From assembly GCF_963576615.1 (NCBI RefSeq), contig NC_088711.1:10844869-10908868 (forward strand): a stretch of 64,000 nt of DNA. The letters are read 5' to 3'. This stretch comes from Watersipora subatra. Lineage: Eukaryota > Bryozoa > Gymnolaemata > Cheilostomatida > Watersiporidae. The notes under the pieces are model-generated. The model did not search any database, was not told the origin of the DNA, and was given only the letters and a program-made list of their open reading frames with translations. The translations under genes and the position numbers were made by a program. Numbering within the stretch: the stretch's first letter is position 1; each line of letters opens with the position of its first letter. Shown here one piece after another: positions 1-11,453 of the stretch.

Positions 1-1092
1 ACCTGTAGATAAGATTTAAAATGTGCTTAATACATTATTCAATCAGATTTTTGAAAAAGGTCTGTTAGCTGCAGGTTAGCCTGACTTGGAATGTAAGGAC
101 TCGGTAAAGATTAGGGCCTATATTATTCTTCACGAGCAAATGTTCTAGCTAATGATTTAACAACGACTTTGAACACTTTCACTTACATATGACACTTGTC
201 TTGATAACACCTACTGTAATCACTTAATACTTACCTTTATAATATCTATTGTAATCATTTAATACTTACCTACTTAATACTTAACTTTATCAAAAAAAAT
301 GTAAGCATAAGAGCAAAAGTGGTTCTCTTTTATAGCTATACATACTTTGAAAAACTATCAAATAGTTTTATTATTCTACACTACTTTACAGTGTTAGTTA
401 TAATATGCATTAGTTATGAGGCGTGTATGTTAGTAATGAAATTTTTATGAAAACTGTTTCAAACTTTTGAATATTGAATATAGTGTTTATCAGCACTCAT
501 AAGCTCCACTAGCTGTAATGTTAGAGCAGTATTAAAATATCACAGAGCTCTGCAGCTGAAGCTTTAAGATACTCACTATCTTGTTTGATGTACTAGATAA
601 TAAATGTTGAATGATGCCTTCACCAACGTCAGCTCTTTTTATACTTTTTAGACCTGCTTCCATCTCCGCTGCCATCTGACATCAGGAAGCCATACCTCTT
701 ACAATTTCCTTTTTTTGGCGATAACAATCCACACTTGTCTTATTTTAGGTTCAGCCAGTTGTCTGGCAATATATTTAATGCTTTAATGTTACTTCCATAA
801 AATTCTTTTGATTTAGAACTTTTGAGATATGCTTTGTCATTGGCTGCCTTATCTTTTTTGCAGCATCAGTTTGTTTGTTGCTGATAAAAATCACTCATTA
901 ACTAACCAGTCATGCAAGTAGCTTGATGCTTTATCTTGAGATTTGGTATTATGGGTAGAGGTTATCTCTCATATGACTGCTTTAGCATGACAGGCAAGGT
1001 GAGCTCTTGATACACCATTGCAAGTTAGAATAAGTTCACATATTCGTGTCATCTGGTATATCCCATATACTATGAAATTTTTAAAGAACAAG

Positions 1093-1144
1093 TAATAATG
1101 GATGCTCTCTTAACTACAGGAAGTCAAGAGAGCATCCATTATTA
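1093..1144. other. Perfect-arm hairpin conserved in both duplicated blocks
   Basis: Two 23-nt arms (1093-1115 and 1122-1144) around a 6-nt loop form an almost perfect inverted repeat centred on GGATGCTCTCTT / AAGAGAGCATCC. The block B counterpart is at 15235-15286. One arm position is C-G here and T-A there, a compensatory change. Function unknown; it could be a small palindromic element or a structured RNA. Confidence 0.7.
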
Positions 1145-3939
1145 AATTGCTTCTGTGCTCAGCAAAACACAGAGTTGGAGCCTCAATAAAGCGCTGTACT
1201 CTTGCATGGTAGATTTCTTCGGCAGTTCCTGCATCTAGAATTCACCTCAGATGTATTGGCTGGGACATTCCTACGATTCAGCAAATTTTGAGGTGAAGAA
1301 AGCTCTTGGTCAGTGCTAAGACCATCCAAGCAGCTTAATCAGTCCTGGTGGTCCCTTTCAAGGATGTGAAACAATCCAAGCTTTGTTAATTAGTACAGAA
1401 ACATGTCGTACTTTTAACTAACTCACAGGTGCTTATTAATTAAAGCAAAAACACTTTTTAAAAATCTTTAAACACTTCCACACAATGGGTAAATATTAAA
1501 CAGAAATTGAAATAATATTCTGAAGAAGGCAAGAAGTTGATAGACAGTGTTTCAAAGACTACTCTTAGTTCACTAGACATAGAGATCTTATCTCACTTAA
1601 CTTACTGCTTACTAAGGCTAATCAGCTGACAAAAGAAGTCTACGACTTAGTGTCAGTTTATGCTGCTCTTTACAAAGAGTCAGGTGAAAAATGTTTTAAA
1701 AACTAGCTAAACATCTTCACAAATCCATGGCTGCTCATAATCTTTTAATGTTTAGAAAATTACGTAAGAGATCAGAGTCTCACACTAGCAATGTACATGT
1801 ATAAACATGAATAACACAAAGATCGAAAACTTCGTTTTTCAAAAAGTTTGTAATTTACTGTGATTAATTTTTAATGACATATTTTAACTGGTTCTTTAAT
1901 TTAGAACACTGTTGTACTTGAGTAGCTTAGGAAGTTGTGTTCCTGCTGTAAAAAGCTGTTTTATTATGTTCTTCAGGACAAAGTTATCACATTACCACAG
2001 TTATGAGTTACGCAAAGCATAGCAAGGACTACCACTACAAATCTAAGTCTATCACATGTAAACCCCTTATGAGAAAGGTATCTAATATACACATAAATGT
2101 CTACAAAATGACTGACAGAGATCTAATACAATTGAAGTCTATAAATCATGAAAGAGAAAAATATCTATCATAATACATGTCTATGAATTAGTTGACTGAT
2201 AGATGTACGCATTAGCACATAAGTGTTCAATATGGCCGACACAGAGAAATATCTATAACAAACAGAGTTCTATAAAATAGCTGACAAATAATAATGTTGT
2301 GGAGAAATGCTGTAACTGTGGGATATAAAAATTTTTGTTCACCATATCATATGTAATCGACCCTGGATAATCATAGATTGGCTCATTGATCTGCGTAATT
2401 CTATGTCAATTTTGCTACTGATCCAGTCTATAACCTATCGACACCAAAATGGCGTATTTCATTATATGTATAGACTGTAGATAGACAGATATTTTAGTTG
2501 GCTTATCTTAATACAGTATACAATCAGCTGTAGCTGTATTACAGTCAACTGTAACTTGTACTAATTAGAGCTTGTTATTGTACTTGCTCAACATTTGGCA
2601 CCTTCGTACAGTAAACTTTGTTATACTAGACCATAAATCTGAGAAAAAACTTGTGCACTCATAAGCAATAGAAACAAAATCTAGTTTATTGCTTGCTTTG
2701 GCCAGCTGTAACTGAGGCTATTCCCATTGTTTGTAAAGTTGTTGTAAGCAGTTGTCAAGCAATTGGAGGTTCATTAGCCAAGCTGGATTACTAGCTTGGC
2801 ATGAACATTGATTGCTAAGTTAGTACACTGCTCAAGGGCAAGGCTATAGTTCAGCTAGCTGTAGCAGAAAATCTTGCCTTGTAGGTAGCGCAAGGATTGC
2901 GACAAGAACATAAAAGAAAGAGTCATCTGCTCTCGTCTATTTGGCTAAAATTGAGCAGACAACTCAAACTATTTACTTGAACTGTTTTCAAGAGGTTCAA
3001 GGCTGGTTTAGTGCATGAATAGGCTGAAGTGAAAAAAAGCTGTAGTCAATCTTGTGTAATTTCATTAAATCAAATTAACTCAAAGCCTGGCTGATAAGGA
3101 ATGTTTTGGTAATAATTTCTAGGTGTACCCATATCTAGTATGTTCTCTATTACAAATATAAGTCTATGAAATGGTTGATAGAGAGAGGGGTCAGCTGCAG
3201 ACACAATACTAACAAAGTCAGGTCAAATTTCACAAAAATCAATAATAGTTGACTTTCCAGAAATCCAGGTTAGTGCTTTTCTGTTATCAAAAGGATTTTG
3301 GATTAACAACGCCTTTGCTTCACTATTTACCATTCTTTGTAATAATTCAATCTAAAAGCTCCCTTTGTTTGCTACAAAAAAGCTTGATACTTGAAAAGTT
3401 AAGGAAACCCTTATAGTAAAAACAGAAATGGGAGACAGACAAACATAAAATGTTTGATTTAAAATATCATTTTAAATCCTCTTTGTTCGATCGTATGTAG
3501 ACCATCAGACTCACCCTCCAATCTATTCCATGACAAAGCACATCTGGCTTTATGCATAAAACATCACAATTTTATTTAAATGATTTTTAACAGTTCAATG
3601 ATTTTGTATTTACATGAATAAAAATCTATAAAATCAGGAAAGAGATATGAAAGAACCGGGTATAGAACATGACAGCTAATTTCTAACTGCTAGATTTCTA
3701 TTGAGAGCCACAGTGGACTCGCTCACAGCCAGCTCTTGTCTCTCAAGAACTCCGACCCATTATATGTCTTTTATGAACTGTCATTGACTTTTATAGACTT
3801 TTACATGTTTGGATGATGACAATAAACCATTGAGACTCTCATTCATTTCCTTACGGTTGATTACACTTAAATAATAAAATCAATCATATTATATTATATT
3901 GCTCTCATGTGTTTTGTTGAATATACAAAACAATGAACA

Positions 3940-4135
3940 CTGACAAAGGCTGCTTGCAACTTCAGTATCAGTATAAATACTTATAGTCGTCCATATCTAC
4001 TTCTCTATCAACAATATCTGCCTCTGTCTGAATATATTTTTCAGACAGATGCACATTCTCACAACACAAAACCGTACATTAATTTTTGTGTACTTACACG
4101 ATAGCTCATTTTTATCATAACTCATTATACCTGAA
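3940..4135 (-). repeat. Thrice-repeated segment with a conserved - strand reading-frame tail (copy 1)
   Basis: This segment recurs at about 18570-18765 (block B) and 12671-12870 (outside the duplication). On the - strand all three read through an acidic, Tyr-rich tail of the type YIQTEADIVD..DMD.Y.Y; in blocks A and B it ends in TGA (3968-3970 here). A 2-bp difference upstream shifts the frame of A and B relative to the third copy. It may be a decayed terminal exon. I do not recognise the peptide. Confidence 0.4.
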
Positions 4136-4260
4136 TGTTGCAAAGAGTACAAAGTAAATATTGTCTCTCAAGAACTGTGATTCTATATGTTATGTATAAA
4201 CTGCAGTGAGAACTTCAAAAGAGTACAAATCATCATAACGAATGCTTTAAGATAAACAAG

Positions 4261-4359
4261 ACAGATTGCTAATCTATATATATATATATATGGATCTCAG
4301 TGTTTTGTTGTTATTCCGTCATCCATATGTCCAGTTATGGTGATAAAAAAAACAGATTG
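4261..4359. mobile_element. Short block-A-specific insertion with 8-bp direct repeats
   Basis: ACAGATTG occurs at 4261-4268 and again at 4352-4359. The 83 bp between contain a (TA)n run and end in GATAAAAAAA. Block B has a single such site and lacks the insert. This looks like a small retroposed fragment with a target-site duplication that arrived after the block duplication. Confidence 0.5.
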
Positions 4360-4869
4360 AATATATTTGATACGATCACCAAGGATTGAGTAAAGTTAAA
4401 TATATAGAAAGCATCTATGGTTGCTGATATATAAACACACTCTTATTAATGATAAAAGAATGTTTAGGAGTTTATCTAGTGAGAATCATAAGTTTCCTGT
4501 AACAACAAACATACCTTTTGGAAAGGGTACAAAGAAAGGCTACTTTAAATAGACGCGTAAAGGAAGTTGGTTGTTAGGGTCCGGTTCACTATTTGTAACA
4601 TCGATAAAATATTTTAAAACTTTAAATATTTAGGTAAAAATAGCGTGTTAATGAGAATTGTGAGAATTCATCCAAATAAGTCATTACATGAGACGACCAA
4701 AAGTGTCACTTTATGTAAATTATTGGTAAAAGAACAGATTAGTGGAGTACTCCAGTGAATATAGGAGTAGGCTGGCAGTCAGCCAGACTTGAAAGACTAC
4801 AAATCGAACAAATGACAAGAGAGGAAGGTGCCAATTATTAAAGCTTGGCAGAAACAAGACAGCCAGATG

Positions 4870-4877
4870 TATATAAA
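4870..4877 (+). promoter_or_regulatory. TATA box of the first Gly/Tyr-rich gene
   Basis: TATATAAA lies about 30 bp upstream of a conserved CTTCACACCTTT stretch (start site near 4900). The inferred non-coding first exon runs to 4955, with donor CAG|GTGTCT. The same arrangement is found at 19420-19427 in block B. Confidence 0.7.
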
Positions 4878-5171
4878 GAGCCAAATAGCAGTAAAGACTT
4901 CACACCTTTCCCAACAGCCGAAGTAACCAGTCGGGTCTTTGACAACATAAGGCAGGTGTCTAGTGTAAACTGCTAAATGGTTTATTTATTGCTGGAGAAT
5001 GCAATGACTTGAGACTGTTTTATCAGCTCACATTCAGAGCCTTGATTTTAGAAGTTTACTGTTTATAAAGACTTTGAAGTAGTGAGTGCACGCAGTCACT
5101 GACAGTCACAACTCTCATATTTGCCTGTTGTATATGTTTTTGGTATAAATTTTACAGACTCCAAACTAAAA

Positions 5172-5420
5172 ATGAAGGTCCTTGCACTCTTCTTGGCTCT
5201 CTGCCTCGCTCTTGCGGCCGGATATGGAGGTGGCGGCTATGGAGGTGGAGGGTACGGTAGGCGTGGTGGCTATGGTGGATATGGACGTAGATACAACAGG
5301 TATGGCGGTGGATACAGAAACAGATACAGGGGTGGATATGGTGGTGGATACGGCGGTGGATACGGCGGTGGATACGGCGGTGGATATGGCGGTGGATATG
5401 GTGGATATGGACGATACTAA
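5172..5420 (+). CDS. Secreted Gly/Tyr-rich repeat protein, 82 aa (block A copy)
   Basis: The chosen ATG (AAAATGAAGGTC) starts a clear signal peptide, MKVLALFLALCLALAA. An upstream in-frame start at 5121 lies inside an intron. The mature part is Gly, Tyr and Arg only with a little Asn: GGGGYGRR-type units, then a linker with YNRYGGGYRNRYRG, then five GYGG(G) repeats ending in GYGRY. No catalytic domain. The inferred mRNA has a non-coding exon (about 4900-4955), an intron 4956-5157 (acceptor TTTTACAG), the coding exon, a 113-bp intron 5433-5545 starting 12 nt after the stop, and AATAAA at 5693. Composition resembles glycine-rich cuticle, shell-matrix (shematrin-like) and YGGYG antimicrobial peptides, but such compositions converge easily. 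Role inferred: extracellular structural or defence protein. Nearest relative: 19720-19962. Confidence 0.85.
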   Translation: MKVLALFLALCLALAAGYGGGGYGGGGYGRRGGYGGYGRRYNRYGGGYRNRYRGGYGGGYGGGYGGGYGGGYGGGYGGYGRY

Positions 5421-5692
5421 AAACCTAAACAGGTGATAAGCTAAGTCTGTATTAAAATATGCATAATTTTTAGAAAGATTCAGTTTTTATGTGTACCATA
5501 TACTTGCATGATATGGGAAGTTTATAACTCTTCTATATATTTTAGCAACAGGAGAAAACATATCGTATTGACCTTGAGTAAAACGCTCAATTATGAAGAC
5601 TTGCATTTTCGATTTATATTTTTGTTTTATATTTTTGTTGGTAATAATATTTATGGGAATTAATATTACAATATACTTTTTTGTTATTGCAT

Positions 5693-5698
5693 AATAAA
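5693..5698 (+). terminator. Polyadenylation signal of the first Gly/Tyr-rich gene
   Basis: AATAAA follows the 3'-UTR exon (from 5546). The block B equivalent is at 20229-20234. Confidence 0.6.
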
Positions 5699-6214
5699 CT
5701 GGTTATTGAAACTAATCTGCTTTCTTTCATTGCACCATTATATAACATTGTATAATCCTTATAACGAAAATATTAAATTTGTGAAATATTGAAGTGTAGA
5801 AGGAATATGGTCTATTATTATTTTTATTATTATTACTATTGTTATTGTTGTTATAGCAAACACTTAGAAATGAAACATGCCACTCATCAAGGTATAAAGA
5901 GCTACTAAAACTATACAAATAACAAATTACCGAATGAGTAAATTTTGTGAAAATATCAGTCATTATTTTCAAAAAATAACTCTCACAAACACCAAAGACT
6001 CTAGATTCAAATACTCCATTATTAACCTGCACCAGTTATTATTTTATGTTCTGCTTTGAATAAATAAAAAATTTCATGCATTAAATATTTTTAGAAGAGA
6101 GGTTCAAAATTTATAAATGAAAAAAATATATACTGAAGTTGTCAAAGTAGTGTATTTATTGTTAGAGAATGCAATGATTTATTTATATCCGTTTATGCTA
6201 CTGTTTACACTCAA

Positions 6215-7535
6215 AACTTCACACCTTTCCCTACAGCAGAAGTAACCAGTCGAGTCTTTGACAACATAAGGCAGGTGTCTAGTGTAAACTGTTAAATGGT
6301 TTATTTATTGCTGGAGAATGCAATGACTTGAGACTGTTTTATTAGCTCACATTCAGAGCCTTGATTTTAGAAGTTTACTGTTTATGAAGACTTTGAAGTA
6401 GTGAGTGCACGCAGTCACTGACAGTCACAACTCTCATATTTGCCTGTTGTATATGTTTTTGGTATACATTTTACAGTCTTCAAACTAAAAATGAAGGTCC
6501 TTGCAGTCTTTTTGGCTTTCTGCCTCGCTCTTGTGGCCGGATACGGAGGTGGTGGCTGCGGAGGTGGTGGCTACAGCGATTGTGGCTACGGAGGTGGCGG
6601 CTACTGAGGTGGCGGCTATGGAGGTGGTGGTTATAGTGATCGTGGCAGATATGGTGGCTACAGCTGTAGAGGGTAAACGAGCTACGGACATAAGAGTGGA
6701 TACAGCAGGGGATACAGTCGTGGATATGGCGGTGGTGGATATGCTGGATATGGCGATGGATACGTTGGATATGGGGTGAGATATTGGTGGCGGCTACGGA
6801 GGTGGCGGCTACTGAGGTGGCGGCTATGGAGGTGGTGGTTATAGTGATCGTGGCAGATATGGTGGCTACAGCTGTAGAGGGTAAACGAGCTACGGACATA
6901 AGAGTGGATACAGCAGGGGATACAGTCGTGGATATGGCGGTGGTGGATATGCTGGATATGGCGATGGATACGTTGGATATGGGGTGAGATATTGGTGGCG
7001 GCTACGGAGGTGGCGGATACAGAGGTGGCGGCTATGGAGGTGGTGGTTATAGTGATCGTGGCAGATATGGCGGCTACAGCTGTAGAGGGTAAACGAGTTA
7101 CGGACATAAGAGTGGATACAGCAGGGGATACAGTCGTGGATATAGCGGTGGTGGATATGCTGGATATGGCGATGGATACGTTGGATATGGGGTGGTGGAT
7201 ATGGTGGATTGGATATAGGGGTGGTGGATATCATAGATATAAAGGCGGTGGATATGGTGAACGTGGTGGATATGAATGCTACTAAACACCTAAACAGGTA
7301 TCAAACTGTGTCTTTATTAGAGTTTACATACCTTCTATGAAAGTCTAGTGTTTAACACATGCTTTTATGATTTGGGAAACTTTTAACTTTTCTGTACATT
7401 TCAGGTACTTGAACAAGTACAGCCAATCACAACAAACTGAGAGCACATTGGAGATTATTGGTTGATTTTTTGTTTTATTCTTTGTTGTTTTGATTACAGT
7501 ATTATGATAATATTTGGCTATTGAAATAATAAAAC
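6215..7535 (+). pseudogene. Broken third copy of the Gly/Tyr-rich gene
   Basis: The first exon (to 6274), intron (6275-6476), signal peptide (ATG at 6491), stop-proximal intron (7298-7404) and AATAAA (7528) match the intact copies. The frame hits TGA at 6605-6607 after 38 codons, TAA at each GAGGGTAAACG (near 6670, 6878, 7086), and shifts at each 208-bp repeat junction because 208 is not a multiple of three. Homology to the intact genes begins just upstream of the transcription start, so their TATATAAA box is absent. A piece of intron-1-like sequence lies at about 6150-6185, suggesting an untidy tandem duplication. Introns are retained, so it is not a processed copy. A 38-residue secreted peptide could still be made, but pseudogene is the better call. 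Confidence 0.8.
6580..7205 (+). repeat. 208-bp tandem array inside the broken gene
   Basis: Three successive units: the same landmark falls at 6605, 6813 and 7021, exactly 208 bp apart. Units 1 and 2 have TGA at that position and unit 3 has AGA. All share the TAA in GGGTAAACG, so at least that stop predates the amplification, or was homogenised. Confidence 0.85.
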
Positions 7536-7539
7536 GGTT

Positions 7540-8135
7540 AGTAAAATAAAACTTCCTTTTTCATAATGTCAGTATAACATACAATATGTTACGTTGTGTA
7601 ATAACATGTATATTGAACTGGTGAATGCACATAATGTAGAGCAAATAGGGTATAATTATTAAAATGAAAACAAACTGAGTCGACCCTCTGAGAATAACTG
7701 AAAATTTAGCCAACTATTACTATCAATGTTTAAGAGAATATAAGTCACAATTTTCTTTCTTCAACAACAAAAATTATAGCCTGTAAATACTTCCTTTTCA
7801 TTCTCTGCAATTTTTTATTGCTAGGTACATTTCAACTAAAAAAACAAAACAATTTCAGGTATTAAACATTTATTTCAACAAAAAGTTCAAGCGTTCATAT
7901 ATGTTGAAAGAAATTAAACTGAAACATTTATCAATAAGTGTAAAGAGTAAAAGTAAACATATTATTAACTATTATCATTATTATTAACTGACTGAGATTA
8001 AAGTTTATTAACTGACTTAAATTAAGTGACTAAAAATTATTGCATTATAATATTGTTTCGTATGGTTTACAAGCAAACTACACTAGTCAGGTGCTAAAAC
8101 CATACTCTATGGTTATGGTTATCGCCGCTGGTTAA
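7540..8135. other. Non-coding spacer after the broken gene
   Basis: AT-rich, with no supported gene. Around 7905-7945 a short stretch resembles the sequence after block B (20641-20685), suggesting that the broken gene was inserted between block A and this flank. Confidence 0.5.
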
Positions 8136-8137
8136 AA

Positions 8138-8287
8138 GAACTCGGCCTGGATTTTTGATGAACTCGAGTTGTACAACTCGAGTTGTACAACTCGAGTTGT
8201 ACAACTCGAGTTATATTTACAAACTCGAGTTTGTACATATAACTCGAGTTGTACAACTCGAGTTCATCAGAAACCCAAGCCGAGTTC
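8138..8287. mobile_element. Palindromic foldback element
   Basis: The outer arms (GAACTCGGCCTGG... and its reverse complement ending CCGAGTTC) enclose tandem copies of a 14-bp unit, AACTCGAGTTGTAC, which is itself made of palindromes. The whole can fold into one long hairpin. A solo part of the right arm recurs at about 8718-8762 and another fragment near 8300-8325, so this is a local family. Confidence 0.7.
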
Positions 8288-8717
8288 TTTCAACAGCAAT
8301 TCGAGTTCAACAACTCGGCTTGAGAACATCTCATCATTTCATTTTCTCTAGCTACGGTATATTTTTATATGGAATTTTTTTTGGTGCATCATTAAACGTC
8401 GTTGACATAATTTCTATGTTCATTTTCGGTGTTCATTCAGTTTCTTGTCAGGTTCTAGAGAGATAACTCTTTTTCATTTGAAAAAGAAGTGGCTCGGCTC
8501 CACATAGATTGTTTTTTAGTTTGGTTTTTACATTCTACAATTGTTTTTGTCTTGTTATATTTATAAAAATAAATATGCCCAAATATCGCCACTATATATA
8601 ATTTAAATGTGTCTATATATTCAAACTATTATTGTTAAATTTCTGTAAATGTTCTGTAAATGAGACACTCCAATTACTCACTTTGCTTTTTTACAAACTC
8701 GTGTTAGTTTTGCGTAA

Positions 8718-8765
8718 CACAACTCGAGTTCATCAAAAACCCAGGCCGAGTTGTACAACTCAGCA
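8718..8765. repeat. Fragment of the 8.1-kb foldback repeat
   Basis: AACTCGAGTTCATCA followed by AACCCAGGCCGAGTTG matches the right arm of the 8138-8287 element, then GTACAACTC. No ORF of interest. Confidence 0.6.
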
Positions 8766-9813
8766 ACTCTGTGTAAAGTAGAGAGAAGAAGGCCCCATTG
8801 AAAGTCACATAGGTCCCGAAGTAGTGCAGTTAGATTTGTTCTGTGATGGATACGCTGGACAGAACAAAGACTACACATTCATTCACTATTTTTATTGGCT
8901 TGTGCATGAGAAAACCTTTTTTAACAAGATCACAATAAGCTATTTAATGTGTGAACTTTTTTACATAGAATGTGATTGAGACATGATGGCAGTGAGTTGC
9001 AAGTCAGATGTACATCTACCGTCTAATTGAGTAAAGTTGTTTTGAAATCCTCGCAAACATCTTAAACCCTTTGATAAAATTTATCTTAACAGCTCAAAGC
9101 TCTTTAATAACACAGAATATCTTAAACAAATGTACCAGACAACTTGCCCAATGAAAACTAGGCCTATACGTCAAGTGAAAGCTGCGAATACGGAAAGCAA
9201 GCTCATGACGTTTTATAGAGAATCGTTAAATGGCAGTTATATCAAGAGTGCTATTAAAAAAACTGTCTAAGCTTCCTCATTGAACTCAATCAACTATCAT
9301 TACCATCAGTCGATTGCCAGTCAGCAAAGCAAAATGCCAAGATTGGCAGGTCTATAAACAACTTTGCAAACTAGACAATCAACCATATTTTGATAATCTT
9401 ACAACCAGTGATGTTGTGACAGCAGATATTGATGAAATTTAGACATTGTAGTGCAACTTTAAACTATTATTAATTACTGATTGTGTTACAGTACTTATAT
9501 TATAGTTAAATATAGTTTGAAGTGGAAAAAATATAATGTTTAATTGAGCAAAACCGTTTTAGTGCATTCAAATGAAAAAATAGGTGGTGTCCGTTGCCAA
9601 CATGCATGTTTATTTTTGACCACTGAATTACAAAAAAACCAATATTCTGAATTAAAAATGTTATTTTATAAGCACCAAATTATGTATCTGTCAATAAACC
9701 TAGATATATTTGTCACAAGCTGTATTTTCAGTGCGTGATCCAGTCTCAAATCTTAAAAATTGATTTTCTCAAAACTCCAAAAGTGTGACATCACTGGTTT
9801 TTCCATTGTGGTC

Positions 9814-11073
9814 TTCATATATTTCTCAAAGTTTGTGTATATGTGTGTGTCTGTGTATGTATAGCTATAGCTATTAAAATCTTGGGATTAAAACTTTACA
9901 TTCCAATAAATTTGAACTCTTGGAGATTGCAACCACAGGTGTGGAATCCACACCCTCTACTAATGAGCTATACAAGGCGCATTGATCAATGGCACTATCA
10001 TATACGGTATAGCCTACACACACGCTAAATGATGTATTATTTGAGCATTGCGTATACACGCTTTCATGACCCTGTCATAAAATATTTTTGCTTAAATCGA
10101 GGAAATACGATGCTTTTTCGATATTTTTTCACTGTCGCGAATTTTTTCTGCCGAACGATATCAACAATATTTTCTCCCGAAATTAATATTTGGAGATTTG
10201 TGAACTGATTATATACATTATTAAGAGATCTACGTCGCTCGCTATGGCGAATTCAGCGCTATCTGTTATGGTGAAAAGGGATTTGCAAACGAATAAATGA
10301 TAAAATTTTAGTCGAAAGTTTGAAGTTTACTAAAATACATACTAAAACTTCCTTAAGTATGTGTTTAATAAGCTAAATTCGTTTAGGTTTGATTCAGGGT
10401 TTATGTTTTATGTTACACGTCTGTCTGGAAGGTAAAAATTCTTTACGTAGTACATCGTAATGTTATATTATCTTGCAGCTCATAACCACAAAATGCACTA
10501 AAGGCATTGTAGGTACCTATAGTTACTAAGGTTAACATATAGTTTTGTTACTATTTTTAATGACGATGATTTTTAGTGTGAATGCATTAGATAATTACTA
10601 TGGGTTTCTATATCACTCTATGTACGTCTATAGCCTACGATATTTTCGCATGTCAACATTGGCATGCGAAAATTGGCATGCCAACTTTTGCATGCCAACA
10701 CTGAAACAAACTAAAATCATATAATTGTATACCAAATAATCTTTCATTGTAATTGTAGCAAAACAACTTATATTTAGCCATTCCTTTTAATGATTTCACA
10801 TTTACATTTAAACACCTTTACATTTTTATTTTTTCTCTTAATTTATTTCAACGAAATACTTCTTTCAAGGTAAAAAATTTAAAACCTACAGTTGTTTGAA
10901 AACCTTTAGAGTTGTTTTATTTTTTCTCAATTCATTTGAACTGCACAAAAATACTTTTCTCATAATATGAAGATTAAAAGTTAGAATGGTAAATGTTGTA
11001 TACGTTAAATAAAAACAAATTTTCTGTCTAAAGACTTTTTTATTACCCGGGCAATGCCGGGTAGTACAGCTAG
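9814..11073 (+). mobile_element. Helitron-like non-autonomous element E1
   Basis: The left end is ATATATTTCTCAAAG followed by a GT-rich run and GCTATAGCTATTAAAATCTTGG. The right end has a hairpin ACCCGG-GCAATG-CCGGGT, then seven bases and a terminal CTAG followed by T. Related termini recur at 33.5, 34.5, 35.9-36.3 and 57.5 kb. A 3' hairpin about 11 nt before a terminal CTRR, with T as the next host base, is the hallmark of Helitrons. The 5' end is less clear because of TA-rich flanks. No Rep/helicase ORF, so non-autonomous. Confidence 0.6.
9905..9980 (-). repeat. tRNA-like module inside element E1
   Basis: On the - strand, GCCTTGTATAGCTCATTAG with TAGAG resembles a tRNA 5' half with an A box, and GAGTTCAAATT resembles a B box, about 76 nt overall. 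The same module is in E3 (35351-35424). It is degenerate, so a tRNA-derived SINE-type promoter rather than a working tRNA gene. Confidence 0.55.
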
Positions 11074-11351
11074 TATATATATGTGATTTTACGTTATAAA
11101 AACAGTAAAATAAACGTAAACTAACTAATTTGTTCCAAGATCTTTATAAAACTCATTCTTTTGGCCATACAAAAAAGAGCTTGACTTAACTTTTTTAATT
11201 TGTGGGCTTTATCGTAACTTTAGTATTATTGGTTTGCATCGACAACTTTTTTCCTCTTTCTGATTTATCTCATTGGTTTTATAGACCATGATTGCAGTAA
11301 TTTTACAATAAGTTGATGGGGGTGCACATATTTGACTAATATTTGTATATA

Positions 11352-11426
11352 CGATATATATATATATCGTATATATATCGTATATATATATATGATATAT
11401 ATATATCGTATATATATATATATAAA
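11352..11426. repeat. TATATCGTATA-type AT microsatellite
   Basis: Alternating TA with CGTATA interruptions, next to the Penelope-like remnant. Confidence 0.8.
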
Positions 11427-11453
11427 TTTGGTAAGAAATTTATTAAAATTTGA

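Larger units (their letters stand above)
1..6130. repeat. Segmental duplication block A, with a Gly/Tyr-rich gene at its right end
   Basis: From base 1 this block aligns with about 14035-20665 in the same orientation: the opening stretch, the hairpin near 1.1 kb, the run at 2.6-2.9 kb and the whole promoter and gene at 4.87-5.72 kb recur in the same order with scattered substitutions and indels. Block A begins at or before the window edge. It differs from B by a shorter GA tract near 3.18 kb, fewer copies of a 36-bp unit near 0.19-0.29 kb, and a block-A-only insertion at 4.27-4.36 kb. Apart from the gene I see no convincing coding region. Similarity to B stops near 6130, where a second, broken gene copy begins. 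Confidence 0.9.

Noticed and set aside
5182-5436. Second long frame overlapping the first Gly/Tyr-rich gene (also at 19730-19978)
   Set aside because: Shadow of the GGT/GGA/TAC repeat codons in another frame; it has no signal peptide and the intron and UTR layout fits the Gly/Tyr frame.
6480-7289. Several - and + strand frames of 60-140 codons across the broken gene
   Set aside because: They are out-of-frame readings of the 208-bp repeat (His/Ser/Thr- or Val/Met-rich) without start context.
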